From: Amylostereum areolatum
Lineage: Eukaryota; Basidiomycota; Agaricomycetes; Russulales; Stereaceae
NCBI GenBank assembly: GCA_012932865.1
Contig: SAXG01000014.1
Location: forward strand, 270,740 to 334,739
DNA length: 64,000 nt
Direction of reading: 5' to 3'
This document shows positions 20,740-30,310 of this stretch, one piece after another (the first letter of the stretch is position 1; every line of letters begins with the position of its first letter). The translations under genes were made by a program, and so were the position numbers. The notes beneath the pieces are model-generated. The model was not told where the DNA came from, did no database searches, and worked only from the letters and a program-made list of their open reading frames with translations.

Positions 20740-23700
20740 GGGGGCTGACGATGTACACGGCATCTGAAGCCCAAGTTTCTGTTTCTCGCCTGTCTGGTTT
20801 TGTGGCACCTCGGTGGCCTGGTTCTCGTTTACATATGCGCATTGTTGATTCGGACTGTACTACTACGGGGGATATCCCCATTATGACTTCTCTTACGGAC
20901 TCTATCGGTACGGGCACGCGTCCCGTTGTTATTTTAGATACTCAGGCTTCAATTTGTGAGCCTTCGGCTTTGGATACGGCATTGGTTTCGGCCTCAGTTT
21001 TGGATACAGCTTTGGATACGGACTCGGTTTTGGATATGGACCCTGTGAAGTCAGGGACAACGCCGTGCGATGGAAGGGGCACAGCGCCCAAATCATGTTA
21101 TATGGCACCTGGAACGGCTCAATGGACGCTTCGTCGCTTAAGGGAAGACAAACCCGAAAGTGCGATTGCAATCCTTCGCATCTGGACACACCATCGACGT
21201 CGTGACGAGGCTACTTATGAAGCCATCAAGGAGATAACTAGCATGGAAGATGAATTAGCATGCCAAGCTCTACTAGAGCTCGCCACTCCCATGCAGTTCA
21301 TACGCTCCTCCAACGCCAAGGAACAAACGGTCATTCCCACACAACTTGTGGTAGATTCCAAGCGCATTGTCAAAGCTCTCGCACTCCTGGACAGTGGTTG
21401 CACTGGCTCGTGTATCAACACGAAGTTTGTGCAGGAAAATCACATCCCCACGCGACGGACTGCTCGCCCAATCCCAGTACGAAATGCAGACGGCACTCTC
21501 AACGCAGGAGGTCCCATCACGGAATATGTCACACTTCGCCTAAATATTCAAGACCATGAAGAAAACATTGACCTGGCGGTCTCCAATCTAGGAGATACGG
21601 ACCTTTTCATTGGACATGAGTGGCTAAAGAAGCACAACCCTCACATCGACTGGAAATCCGGGTCAATTGAATTCGACCGATGCCCTATCAGCTGCTCTCG
21701 TCCCCCTCCCCTCCTCAATATTGATGATGATGAAGAGGAGGAGGAAGAGCCAGTCCACATGGAAAAAGATGAGCAGCTGTTTGCTTTCGACTGGGATGGC
21801 TACAAAGCGACATACCACATCCGGACCCATGCATCGGACATTGCAATTGAAGAGCACGCTAAGAAAAAGGAACAAACCTTCTCTGAGCGAGTCCCAACGG
21901 CGTACCACAAATTCAAGGACATCTTTGACAAAGACGACTTCTACAAGCTCCCTGAGCGACGCCCATGGGACCACGCCATTGAGCTCACTCCTAACTTCAA
22001 ACCGGTCGATTGCAAAGTTTACCCCCTCACATTGGACGAGCAGAAGCAACTGGACGCCTTTTTGGAAGAGAACCTGAGATCTGGCCGGATCCAACCGTCC
22101 AAATCACCCATGGCCTCCCCATTTTTCTTCATCAAGAAAAAAGACGGCTCGCTACGTCCTGTGCAGGACTATCGAAAGCTCAATGAGATGACAATAAAGA
22201 ACCGTTACCCGCTCCCGCTCATCCAAGAGTTGGTTGACAAGCTTAAAGGAGCACGGCACTTTACCAAGCTCGATGTCCGATGGGGGTACAACAATGTTCG
22301 GATTAAAGAAGGGGACGAGTGGAAAGCTGCATTCCGCACGAACAAAGGTCTCTACGAGCCTACGGTCATGTTCTTTGGACTCACCAACTCCCCGTCCACG
22401 TTCCAAGCCATGATGAATGACCTGTTCAAAGACTTGATCCACCAAGGAGTCGTGGTCGTCTATTTGGACTACATCCTCATCTTCACACATACGCTAGAAG
22501 AACATCGTCGGATAGTCAAGGAGGTCCTTCGGATCCTGCGAGAAAACAAACTCTATCTGAAGCCAGAAAAGTGCGAGTTTGAGAAAGCAGAAATCGAATA
22601 CCTGGGCATGATTGTCGGCGGAGGAAGGGTTCGCATGGATCCAGCAAAGGTCGCGGCAATCACCAATTGGCCAGCCCCCAAAACGAAGAAACAACTTCAA
22701 TCGTTTTTGGGCTTTTGCAACTTCTACCGTCGCTTTATCAAGGACTTCAGCGGCATTGCTCACCCAATGACTAAACTCACTGGGAAGACGGAATGGGTCT
22801 GGGACACCCCACAGCAGGAGGCTTTTGAGGAACTCAAGCGACGTATAACATCGCAGCCAGTTCTAGCAATCCCTACAGACGATGGGCAGTTCCGTGTCGA
22901 GGCAGACTCCTCTGACTATGCCACGGGCGCGGTACTTTCGCAACAACAGGACAATGGCAAATGGCACCCGGTCGCCTTCCTCTCAAAGTCCCTCAGCGAA
23001 GCTGAGAGGAACTATGAGATTTATGACAAGGAATTACTGGCTATCATGACGGCGCTAGAGGAATGGAGACAATACCTCATGGGGGCACGACAGGAGTTTG
23101 AAATCTGGTCGGATCATCGCAATCTCACGTACTTCCGCAAGGCGCAGAAGCTAAATCGGAGACAAGCACGATGGTTAACGGAGCTACAAGAGTATCATTG
23201 TACGCTACTCCACAAGCCTGGCAAAACAATGGGTAAACCCGATGCTATTTCCCGACTAGCGGGCCTTGAGAAGGGGGAGAAAGACAATGAAAACATTGTC
23301 CTCCTGAAACCAGAACTCTTTCGCGCCCTCAACCATGCAGGAATTATAACCAATGGACCTGACAATGTCTTCATTGAGCGGATTCAGGAGGCTACCTTAC
23401 TCCGAGACCATGCAGTAGAACGCGCCTTAGCACTCAAAGTGAAGGGATGGCTGGAACACGCAGACGGAATGGTCACCTGGCAACACAGACTCTATGTCCC
23501 AAGAGACAAAGGACTCCGTGCAGACATCATCCAAGCTCATCATGACGGCCCGCTTGTCGGTCATCCAGGACGATACAAGACCCACGAGCTCATCACGCGC
23601 AACTACTGGTGGCCTGCCATTAGAGACGATGTCCGGAAATATGTTGAAGGATGTGAGACCTGCCAACGTACCAAGATTAGACATGATCGCATTGCCGCTC

Positions 23701-24911
23701 CACTCCACCCACATGACCCGCCACAAGCGCCTTGGGAGCATGTATCCATCGACTTTGTCATGCCGCTCCCAGTCTTGGATGGAAAAGACGCCATCTGCAA
23801 TGTGAACTGCATGGGTACCAAGCAGGTTGTATTCTGGGCCACGACCAAAGACCTAACGGAGGACGAACTCGCCTTCGAGTACCTACGCGAGGTGGTCCCC
23901 CATCATGGAATTCCTAGAAAGATCGTCAGCGACCGTGGCAGCGTGTTTGTCTCCAAATTCACCACGGCATTGTTCCAACTGCTAGGCATTGAAGGGAACC
24001 CGTCCACGGCGTATCACCCTCAGACGGATGGACAGACCGAACGCTCCAACATGACCATGGAAAACTACCTTCGCATCTTCGTCAATCAGCGACAAGACAA
24101 TTGGACACGTTACCTCCCACTTGCCATGACTGCGCTCAACAACATGGTCCATAGTTCGATTGGGATGTCTCCCAACTTTGCCAACTATGGTCGGGAACTC
24201 TACCTGGGGACAAACCCTCGACGTGAGACAGACAACCCATCGGCGAACGAGTTTGCACAACGCATGCGAGACATCTATGAGGAAGCCCGCTCTGCGCTAA
24301 AGGCAGCACAGGATGATCAAAAGCGCTTTTACGATCGCAAGAAGGACGAACCAATAGATTACAAAATCGGCGACTTCGTCTGGCTGGAAGCCAAGACCAG
24401 AGATGGCCAAACCGTAATCAAAACGGCACGTCCTATGCAAAAGCTAGATGACAAGCGCTTTGGTCCTTTCGAAATCCTGGAAAAAGTCGGAGCATCGGCT
24501 TACAAGCTTCGCCTCCCTGCATCCTGGTCACGAAAACATCCGGTCTTCAACGAGTCCCTCCTATCCCCACACAACGGTCCCGCCTTTGACAATCAGAAAG
24601 CACCTGCACCTCCACCCCCAGAGTTAGTCCAAGGAGAGGAAGTCTATGAGGTCGAAAGGATTATAGACTCCAAGAAAGTTGGTCGCGGCTTCAAGTACCT
24701 TGTCAAATGGAAAGGCTACCCAGACAATGACAATACTTGGGAACCTCTTGCCAATCTCCAGAATGCCAAGAAACGTATCGACGACTTCCACCGCGAGCAC
24801 CCGGGTGCCCCGAAACCTGCACGCCTTAATCGTTGGGAACTCCTGGCGGAAGAGGAAGCTGGATCTGATTGCGACGAGGACGTCGAATCTAAGGAAGGGG
24901 TGATGTCATGA
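20736..24911 (+). CDS. pol: Pol polyprotein of chromovirus copy B, intact, YLDY variant
   Basis: 1391 codons in the -1 frame relative to Gag. Domains in order (residues approximate): a spacer with LDT repeats (70-105); retropepsin-like protease with catalytic DSG (LLDSGCTG, about 217); reverse transcriptase (about 450-640) with KLD, FGLTNSP and an active-site motif YLDY (about 573-576) instead of YLDD; RNase H (about 715-800) with VEADSSDYATG and YDKELLAI; integrase zinc region HHCC (about 935-980); integrase core D,D,E in SIDF (1004), SDRGS (1065) and TERSN (1101); and a chromodomain (about 1302-1355; [22 protein letters not shown]). The stop TGA lies inside the 3' LTR. Whether the YLDY enzyme is active is not known from sequence. 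Confidence 0.93.
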   Translation: MRGLTMYTASEAQVSVSRLSGFVAPRWPGSRLHMRIVDSDCTTTGDIPIMTSLTDSIGTGTRPVVILDTQASICEPSALDTALVSASVLDTALDTDSVLDMDPVKSGTTPCDGRGTAPKSCYMAPGTAQWTLRRLREDKPESAIAILRIWTHHRRRDEATYEAIKEITSMEDELACQALLELATPMQFIRSSNAKEQTVIPTQLVVDSKRIVKALALLDSGCTGSCINTKFVQENHIPTRRTARPIPVRNADGTLNAGGPITEYVTLRLNIQDHEENIDLAVSNLGDTDLFIGHEWLKKHNPHIDWKSGSIEFDRCPISCSRPPPLLNIDDDEEEEEEPVHMEKDEQLFAFDWDGYKATYHIRTHASDIAIEEHAKKKEQTFSERVPTAYHKFKDIFDKDDFYKLPERRPWDHAIELTPNFKPVDCKVYPLTLDEQKQLDAFLEENLRSGRIQPSKSPMASPFFFIKKKDGSLRPVQDYRKLNEMTIKNRYPLPLIQELVDKLKGARHFTKLDVRWGYNNVRIKEGDEWKAAFRTNKGLYEPTVMFFGLTNSPSTFQAMMNDLFKDLIHQGVVVVYLDYILIFTHTLEEHRRIVKEVLRILRENKLYLKPEKCEFEKAEIEYLGMIVGGGRVRMDPAKVAAITNWPAPKTKKQLQSFLGFCNFYRRFIKDFSGIAHPMTKLTGKTEWVWDTPQQEAFEELKRRITSQPVLAIPTDDGQFRVEADSSDYATGAVLSQQQDNGKWHPVAFLSKSLSEAERNYEIYDKELLAIMTALEEWRQYLMGARQEFEIWSDHRNLTYFRKAQKLNRRQARWLTELQEYHCTLLHKPGKTMGKPDAISRLAGLEKGEKDNENIVLLKPELFRALNHAGIITNGPDNVFIERIQEATLLRDHAVERALALKVKGWLEHADGMVTWQHRLYVPRDKGLRADIIQAHHDGPLVGHPGRYKTHELITRNYWWPAIRDDVRKYVEGCETCQRTKIRHDRIAAPLHPHDPPQAPWEHVSIDFVMPLPVLDGKDAICNVNCMGTKQVVFWATTKDLTEDELAFEYLREVVPHHGIPRKIVSDRGSVFVSKFTTALFQLLGIEGNPSTAYHPQTDGQTERSNMTMENYLRIFVNQRQDNWTRYLPLAMTALNNMVHSSIGMSPNFANYGRELYLGTNPRRETDNPSANEFAQRMRDIYEEARSALKAAQDDQKRFYDRKKDEPIDYKIGDFVWLEAKTRDGQTVIKTARPMQKLDDKRFGPFEILEKVGASAYKLRLPASWSRKHPVFNESLLSPHNGPAFDNQKAPAPPPPELVQGEEVYEVERIIDSKKVGRGFKYLVKWKGYPDNDNTWEPLANLQNAKKRIDDFHREHPGAPKPARLNRWELLAEEEAGSDCDEDVESKEGVMS
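24891..24903 (+). other. Polypurine tract
   Basis: AAGGAAGGGGTGA lies directly before the 3' LTR, the usual place for plus-strand priming. It overlaps the last Pol codons. Confidence 0.7.
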
Positions 24912-25362
24912 ACGGTCTATAATTTTCTTTTTTACTTTACATCGGTTACACGCTTTAGGACTTATTGGCTTATCACCGGTCCGGCTCCACTTCGGCCCGG
25001 ACCCGGTTCATCTATATCCCACCCGGGCCCACGTGACTCATCTCGGCCCAGGTCTGACTCCTTTCCCCTGACTCATGCTGTACAATACTGACTCATGCTG
25101 TGCTCTTTTACATACGACTGCTTACTTATACTTGGTCTGCTTACTGATCGCCGTGTATTGGTTGCTTACCTAAGTCTCTCTCCTCTCATGTATATAAGGC
25201 TCCCTCTCGCTGTACATGGTCCCTATCTCGAGCTAGTCAATTCTACCGACTTTGCTTGCTTTCCCTTGTCTGTCGCCGTGTCTGATCGGCTCCCCTCCGT
25301 CGTCCTCATCTTCTAGTCAGCTGTGTCGTAACTTGGTGCTGTCGCACTAGTCGTTGCTGACA
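24904..25362 (+). repeat. 3' LTR of chromovirus copy B
   Basis: 459 bp, TGTCA...TGACA, followed by the second GTACC target duplication. It differs from its 5' partner by about 15-17 bases, including acatGGTCCC in place of acatATCCCTT near the predicted start site, but keeps ATCTCGAGCT. Confidence 0.95.
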
Positions 25363-25543
25363 GTACCTGGCCCACGCGCGCCATGCCATCTATCCATTCT
25401 CCTACCAAGCAGTAGAGCAGTCTCTCTACAAGCTGATTGCGGAGGCGCGTGAGGTGTCGGCTTACCAGATCTCATGCGAGGTGCAGGAAAGGGCCGCAGC
25501 CATAGAGAAATGGCGGAGGGAAGGATTGTACCTACACCAGTAA

Positions 25544-26540
25544 GTAAGAATGGTTAGGTCAGTAGGAAGATGGTCGCCTTCCTACTATCGCCAGAACATT
25601 CTCCGCTTCCTCTTTTCTATTATGTCTCACCTACTACCCCATATCACTCTGTCGGAATGACCCCTTTCCGTTGTCCCATCTATGTCGCTCATCTCCAGTC
25701 CCTACATTGCTCGATTACCCCGTGTTGTTCTGTGGCCACTACCAGCTCCCCTTTGCTTATCGTCGCTATCTCCTTTTCATACATTGCTATCTCCGTTTGT
25801 CATACCGTTCACTGCCCACTTCCAAACACGCCTTATTTACCCCTACATCTTCCCTTCGGAACTTGCTACTGCCTTCTCAAATTCTCCCTTCCATATCTTT
25901 CTACCCTTTTCCATGTCGCTCGGCTGTAACTAGAAGAGCCCCATGCTTAGTAAACGCAGGCAGACGATGCTTAGTAATGCTCTATAAGCATTCCTAAGCT
26001 CTTGTCAACAGATCTTAGAATCAGTCAGCGTATTACAAAGATAGCAAATGGGTCTCCACAAGGATTACTAAGCACGAAAGGTGTATGTATATAAAGCCCC
26101 CCCCCTGTAGCTAGAATATATATATATCCAGTATATCCCAGTGCACGTCAGTTGAAGTTCGAAACACTTTGCAACCCACGTCTACTAGTTCTCTTACTCA
26201 GTTCTCTTAAGTCTTTCTAAGTGTGCGACTACACTTAGGAAATTGGTTTCGGTCATCTCGCGACTCGCTCTAGTCTGTTAGATTCATCAGGAATCTCACA
26301 GACTTCGTTCATCAAGCTTGATTTGAGCTTACTTGGCCTGTTCAACGTCAGGTTCGAGTTAAATAAATCACCACCGGTCTTTTGTATTAAGTGCATCTAC
26401 GTTGGTACACTTGATACACCCGTCTTCGCCACCAAACGGCGTCTGATCTGGAGAATAAAGATCTTTCTGATCTGTTTGCCAGACACAAGCTTGAATCTCA
26501 CTCCCTCGAACAACTAGGTACCCCTGGGAAAGAGGAAAAC
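25544..26540. other. 3' flank of the split gene: CT-rich tract and LTR-like, TATA-bearing stretch
   Basis: 25560-25930 is strongly pyrimidine-rich on the plus strand. 25926-26480 is AT-richer, with a TATA-like gtatataaag (about 26087-26096), a (TA)n run (26118-26131) and an AATAAA-like element near 26452. It reads like a solo LTR or a promoter, but I could not define ends or target duplication. No gene is supported. Confidence 0.3.
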
Positions 26541-27534
26541 CTGGCAAGCCTAGAAGTGAAAGGAACCACTTTTCACGTGACACCGCGAATGCCGACAACG
26601 ACCGCTCTCTCGTCCTTTCCCTTTCCACTTCTCGTTCGTTCGCAGTCCGTTCCACGGTTCTTCCCCTTACGTCACCAAGGATCTAACATGCCAGAGTGTA
26701 GCGTGCCATGGTGTGCTCCTTGCGATCCCCTTTACTTATCTCTTGCTGACCTCGACCCCAGGTCTCTACCCTAGGGTCCTCGAGAGCGAGGTCGTTTCCC
26801 TGCTTCTCTTGCGCAGATCGGGACACCTGTACCTCCAGGCCAGCGACACCAACGGCTTCGACTCGCACCACTCCACCACGGCTCCCATCCATCCATGCCA
26901 TCACTGGCGGGACACTCACATGCTTCGTAAAGAGATCAGGACTCAGCTTGAGCAACTTGGGCATCCGTTCAAAGGTTTGGTTTGTATCCGCAGTATTCTG
27001 CAGCTGATTGGTGGTAGAAATGGCGCTAGTTGAGGAGATAACTACACCGAACGAGTAGTACCCAAATAATGGTCAGTTCTTCACCGGCCATTGAGCGCTC
27101 ACTGATACTTATGTCGACCCTACAGATCAACACCACTAAATCATCTGATGGGAAGTACTAGTGTAGTGTGTGCACCTTCGCGCGGGAAGGCTGGTCGCAA
27201 GTAGGTTCAAGGGGTAAGACAGACATTGGAAGGGGGGGGGCATGGGCGGATATACGTATGTACGATATCATTTCGGGAATATAGATGGTTCACTGGTGTC
27301 CGTTTGGGGGGCGGACGGTGCTGGCAGTGTGAATCATACAATAGAGTTCCTCAGGCCTCAGCGCCTCAGCTTCCAGCACCGGTAGCTCAGCGTTCAGCGC
27401 TCAGCTTCCAGCGTTGGTAGCTCAGTGCTGACGCTCTAGCGAGCTGTCTCTAGTGGACGCAACTTGCTGGTTTCCGCAGGGCTGGTCTCCATCCAGCTGA
27501 CACTGCCATTGGTGCTGATGCGCTGAGGGCTGGC
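26541..27534. other. Intergenic stretch, nothing supported
   Basis: Open frames are short and unconvincing on both strands. Near 27355-27430 the motifs ctcagc and cttccagc recur several times. Confidence 0.35.
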
Positions 27535-27665
27535 ACTCACAACTGGCACTCATGGCTGGCATCGGCACTGACACTGACACTGACACTGACACTGGCACTG
27601 GCACTCACGGCTGGCACTCATGGCTGGCACTGTCACTGGCACTGACACTGACACTGGCACTGGGA
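27535..27665 (+). repeat. Hexanucleotide-type tandem repeat (CACTGA / CACTGG / GGCTGG)
   Basis: Short imperfect units such as cactga and cactgg repeat about twenty times, interrupted by ggctggcactcatgg. Units directly abut, with no spacers, so it is a microsatellite-like array, not a CRISPR. Confidence 0.8.
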
Positions 27666-27686
27666 ACTGGTTGGGGAGATGTCTTG

Positions 27687-28171
27687 CAAATAAATCATTT
27701 GAGAAATACGGAGAGAAGTGGGCGGATCTTTTGCAAATAAGTTGTTTGTGTGGCATCAGCGCGGGCGTCGGGATGTCGCAGGAAGATCTGATTTGCGAGA
27801 TATCCATGGGCATCAGAGATTGTTTTTCAGATAAGATGACTGGGGAACCTTTGTGGTCCCGGTCAGATGACTTAAAAAAACTCTAATTGCCACTCCTTTG
27901 CCGGCAGGGGGGCATGAGTGGCAAAGAGCGTATTTGCAACACCACATGTTGATGCCGTGAATGCCAACAAAACAAGTCCTTTGAGCCACCTCAGCTCCTT
28001 AGTTTCCTAAGATCTCAGATGAATGATTCTAGATTGCTCTTTGTACGCCCACAGATCCGTTGCAGATGAATTCTTCCTTCAACATCCCGACGCCCGCGCT
28101 AATGCCACACGAACAACTCATTTGCAAAAGATCTGCCCACTTCTCTCCGTATTTCTCAAATGATTTATTTG
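27687..28171. mobile_element. Palindromic MITE-like element with about 95-bp inverted arms
   Basis: The left arm (27687-27778) and right arm (28076-28171) are inverted copies at about 90% identity by eye, from caaataaatcatttgag at the edges to cgggcgtcgggatgt inside. About 300 bp of unrelated sequence lies between. No transposase ORF is present. The flanks show no clear target duplication. It is consistent with a non-autonomous foldback DNA transposon. Confidence 0.65.
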
Positions 28172-28619
28172 AAAAACTTAGCTTCCTTGGTTGGAGCTAC
28201 GCAAAAAGTATTATTTACAAGACATATACGCTTGGGATCTCACTGGCAGCAGCCTGTTGGGTCAGTTATCTCTGTTGACGCGCGACCGGACATGTTAGGG
28301 CAGGATCCATAATATATACTACGAAGCCTAGAGAAGACTCATGGACCAGTCCACGGGGGCCGGAAAAAGTATCGGGTTGCGAGGACTGGACCGAATGAAC
28401 TAGGTGGGGAGCTGCTTTGGGTAAGTAGACGGAACATTGAGATTCTGAGAAGGGGAGGCGGGAGAAGACCGTGTGCTTTCCCGCTATTTGACGCCGCCAG
28501 CGATATCGTACTCAGGGTAACTGGTGTCGTCTAACGCACCATCTCGCAAAGGTTCTCGACAATGAACCACCGCTCCAGGAATCATCGGATCTGTTCAGGT
28601 AATTCAAGACAGTTTTTAT
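28172..28619. other. Intergenic, nothing supported
   Basis: No open frame or motif of note in either strand. The 3' end of the repeat-family gene starts at about 28620. Confidence 0.4.
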
Positions 28620-29183
28620 TCATTTTAGACACAGGCTATTGGAAACGGCAGCATTGGAAATAGAAGCATTGGTAATGGAAGCATTGGGAATGGCGGCGTT
28701 GGGGGCACCAGCATTCAGGGGGCGGTGGGGGTCATGGTTGGCGTGGTTGGTATCGGCGGCGTGGGCTACGGGGTCGGTGACGGCGGCGTTGACGGTGGCG
28801 GTGAAGGCGGCGGTGACGACGGTCAGAGCTTCGTTCGGATTTGAAGCACCCTCGTGCATTGCTTCCTTTACGAACGGCATCACCATTTCCTGCCTCGAGT
28901 CCTTGGCCCGAATAGCGCGCACCAGCTGGGACGCAGTGTTCTTCAACTTCAGCCCATCCCCTCTCTTCACTTCTTCTACGGTCCAAAGAGACCCCACGCG
29001 ATGACCCACTCTAGCGTCAGTTATAAGCTCAACCTGTTGAACGGAAGCAGCCTGAATAGCCTGACCGATGAGCAGTGGGGCATGTACATACATTAACGCA
29101 AGTCTGTTTAGAGCTGACAAACCAGACGCCGGTTTAGTCTTCGGGGCCAATACTGTGGAATGAACGATGGGTAGAACGATCAT
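28620..29183 (-). CDS. Unknown protein with C-terminal Asn-Ala pentapeptide repeats, copy 1
   Basis: An open frame of up to 187 codons, stop at 28620-28622. The central part is helical and charged (motifs VELITD, LWTVEEV, ASQLVRAIRAKD). The tail has near-exact 15-bp repeats encoding N-A-S/A-I/V-T/S pentapeptides. A second copy at 31989-32560 keeps the same frame (VELIND, GSL-stop-TVEEV), so this frame was once coding. A third copy keeps only the tail (37060-37205). The start is uncertain: the ORF overlaps the 3' end of the beta-trefoil gene in another frame, and a splice link between them could not be shown. The family is not one I recognise. Confidence 0.4.
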   Translation of the reverse strand: MIVLPIVHSTVLAPKTKPASGLSALNRLALMYVHAPLLIGQAIQAASVQQVELITDARVGHRVGSLWTVEEVKRGDGLKLKNTASQLVRAIRAKDSRQEMVMPFVKEAMHEGASNPNEALTVVTAAFTATVNAAVTDPVAHAADTNHANHDPHRPLNAGAPNAAIPNASITNASISNAAVSNSLCLK

Positions 29184-29731
29184 CAGGTGGAAATGAGGTT
29201 ACAGGAGGGGGGACGACAAATGTGAAATGGCCCGGTATAACAACACTGGGGGCTATTATGCAGTTCTGCTTTTCCTGCCTGCCTTCAAGCAAGTCCGTTG
29301 TGCGGGCGTTGGCCCCGACGCTCGCGTATTTGTGGGATTCTTTATTTTTGATCGTATGGCTCCTTTTGTTGGGAGCGAGTTCGATGAGCCACTGTCTGTT
29401 GATAAGCCGAGGTGTGAATCGGAGAGAAAGAAATGTGCATGCGCACTTGTGCTGTAACGCTGGTCTTGATGTTGTCGACAAAGACGGAACCGTCAGGTGT
29501 GATAGTGAGAAAGTTTTTTGAAAGTGCATTGCAGATGGTATAATCACCGGTGCGTACGAAGTCGGGGTCGCTGTCCGATTTGGGACTCGAGACTGGGGAG
29601 AATGGGATCTCTCCGCGATTGACGGATAGCGTTATCGATGCCATCACTGTATTGAAAGTGATGTTCCGAGTCACAGTGTGGTCGTTGGAGGAGGGCATGT
29701 TCGAGTGAAGCTGGGGCCTTTGCCAACTCAT
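29134..29731 (-). CDS. Small beta-trefoil protein (ricin-B-like lectin or inhibitor fold)
   Basis: From an ATG at 29731 to a TAA at 29134-29136, with one intron (donor after TSVTAQ, about 29450; acceptor before the QWLIEL exon, about 29397). The protein has the repeat logic of a beta-trefoil: GDYTICNALSKNFLTI, then QQWLIEL, then HTIKNKESHKYASV, then GHFTFVV. Such folds in mushrooms occur in lectins and in protease inhibitors; the sequence does not decide between them. No signal peptide. A TATA-like run (29773-29785) lies about 45 bp upstream. The first about 55 residues are unusual for the fold and are shared with the unknown repeat family at 31989-32560. It is divergent from the related gene at 30311. 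Confidence 0.5.
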
Positions 29732-30242
29732 CGCCAACGTTGTGAGTTGAAGTGTGTGGAATAAGAGGGGATTATATACTATATAGGATCATGTTATGCC
29801 ATCCAATCAGACAACGGAAGCCCTGGCGCTGAGCGCTGAGCGGCGCTGACACCTGAGTTCCTGGTCTCGAAGAGAACAGCACTTGGGGCATTGTTCGGTA
29901 TTCCGGCTCTTGCTAGGTACATAACAGATATTTCAAAGCATACCCTTACAAAGCCAAAAAACCCAGCTGACATGTTTCCTATTCTATGAGTACATGTAGG
30001 CACAGGTCTATGAATCACTGGAATGGCAAGCGGATTGATTGTGTATTTCCAAGGGAACCAGTGTGCATACGCGCCTGCCTCTTTGGAATCAGATCTATGA
30101 AATGTAATGTCTCAGCCCCACACCCTGCGTGCAGAATAGAAAAGTGAAGTTAACTAGTCCATTTGAACAGTCAATCCTAGTTAGGTTTTGAACTACACAT
30201 TTCGAGTTATCGGGCCCTTACAAATCGCAACACGACTCGAAG

Positions 30243-30250
30243 CATAAATA
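30243..30250 (+). promoter_or_regulatory. TATA box of the second beta-trefoil gene
   Basis: CATAAATA about 60 bp before the ATG at 30311. Confidence 0.5.
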
Positions 30251-30310
30251 CTGTTGCATCGCCACCTATCTGTCAATGTCGTTTCGCACCCTCCACACCT
30301 GTACTTCACG

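Larger units (their letters stand above)
17870..25362 (+). mobile_element. Chromovirus element copy B, full length and intact, TSD GTACC
   Basis: A 7493-bp Ty3/gypsy element with both LTRs, self-primer site, upstream ORF, Gag, Pol with C-terminal chromodomain and polypurine tract. The 5-bp target duplication GTACC (17865-17869 and 25363-25367) is perfect. All long frames are open. By eye the two LTRs differ at roughly 15-17 of 459 positions, which is more than expected for a fresh insertion and may reflect gene conversion with related copies. The chromodomain places it among chromoviruses, which use it to target chromatin. Confidence 0.97.
16915..25543 (+). pseudogene. Unknown host gene split by a retrotransposon insertion
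   Basis: The coding part 16915-17869 begins at an ATG in a strong context (accATGG) and stays open to the retroelement, inside which a stop appears after two codons. Beyond the insertion, host sequence resumes at 25368 after the duplicated GTACC and continues in the same frame for 57 more codons to a TAA at 25541-25543. The ancestral gene was therefore open across the site, about 376 codons. A canonical 48-nt intron (17516-17563, GTACGT...ACAG) may shorten this to about 360. The product is Pro- and Ser-rich at the N-terminus with a helical, charged C-terminus. I recognise no family. As present it is truncated and probably inactive. Confidence 0.75.

Noticed and set aside
20751..20753. ATG as an independent Pol start
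   Set aside because: Possible, but the overlapping -1 frame and slippery heptamer at the Gag stop explain Pol expression better.
25926..26510. Solo LTR with a TATA box and (TA)n run
   Set aside because: No defined TG/CA ends, target duplication or second copy in the window; left as an LTR-like stretch.
27535..27665. CRISPR-like array
   Set aside because: Units are 6 bp and abut directly, with no spacers; a fungal microsatellite.
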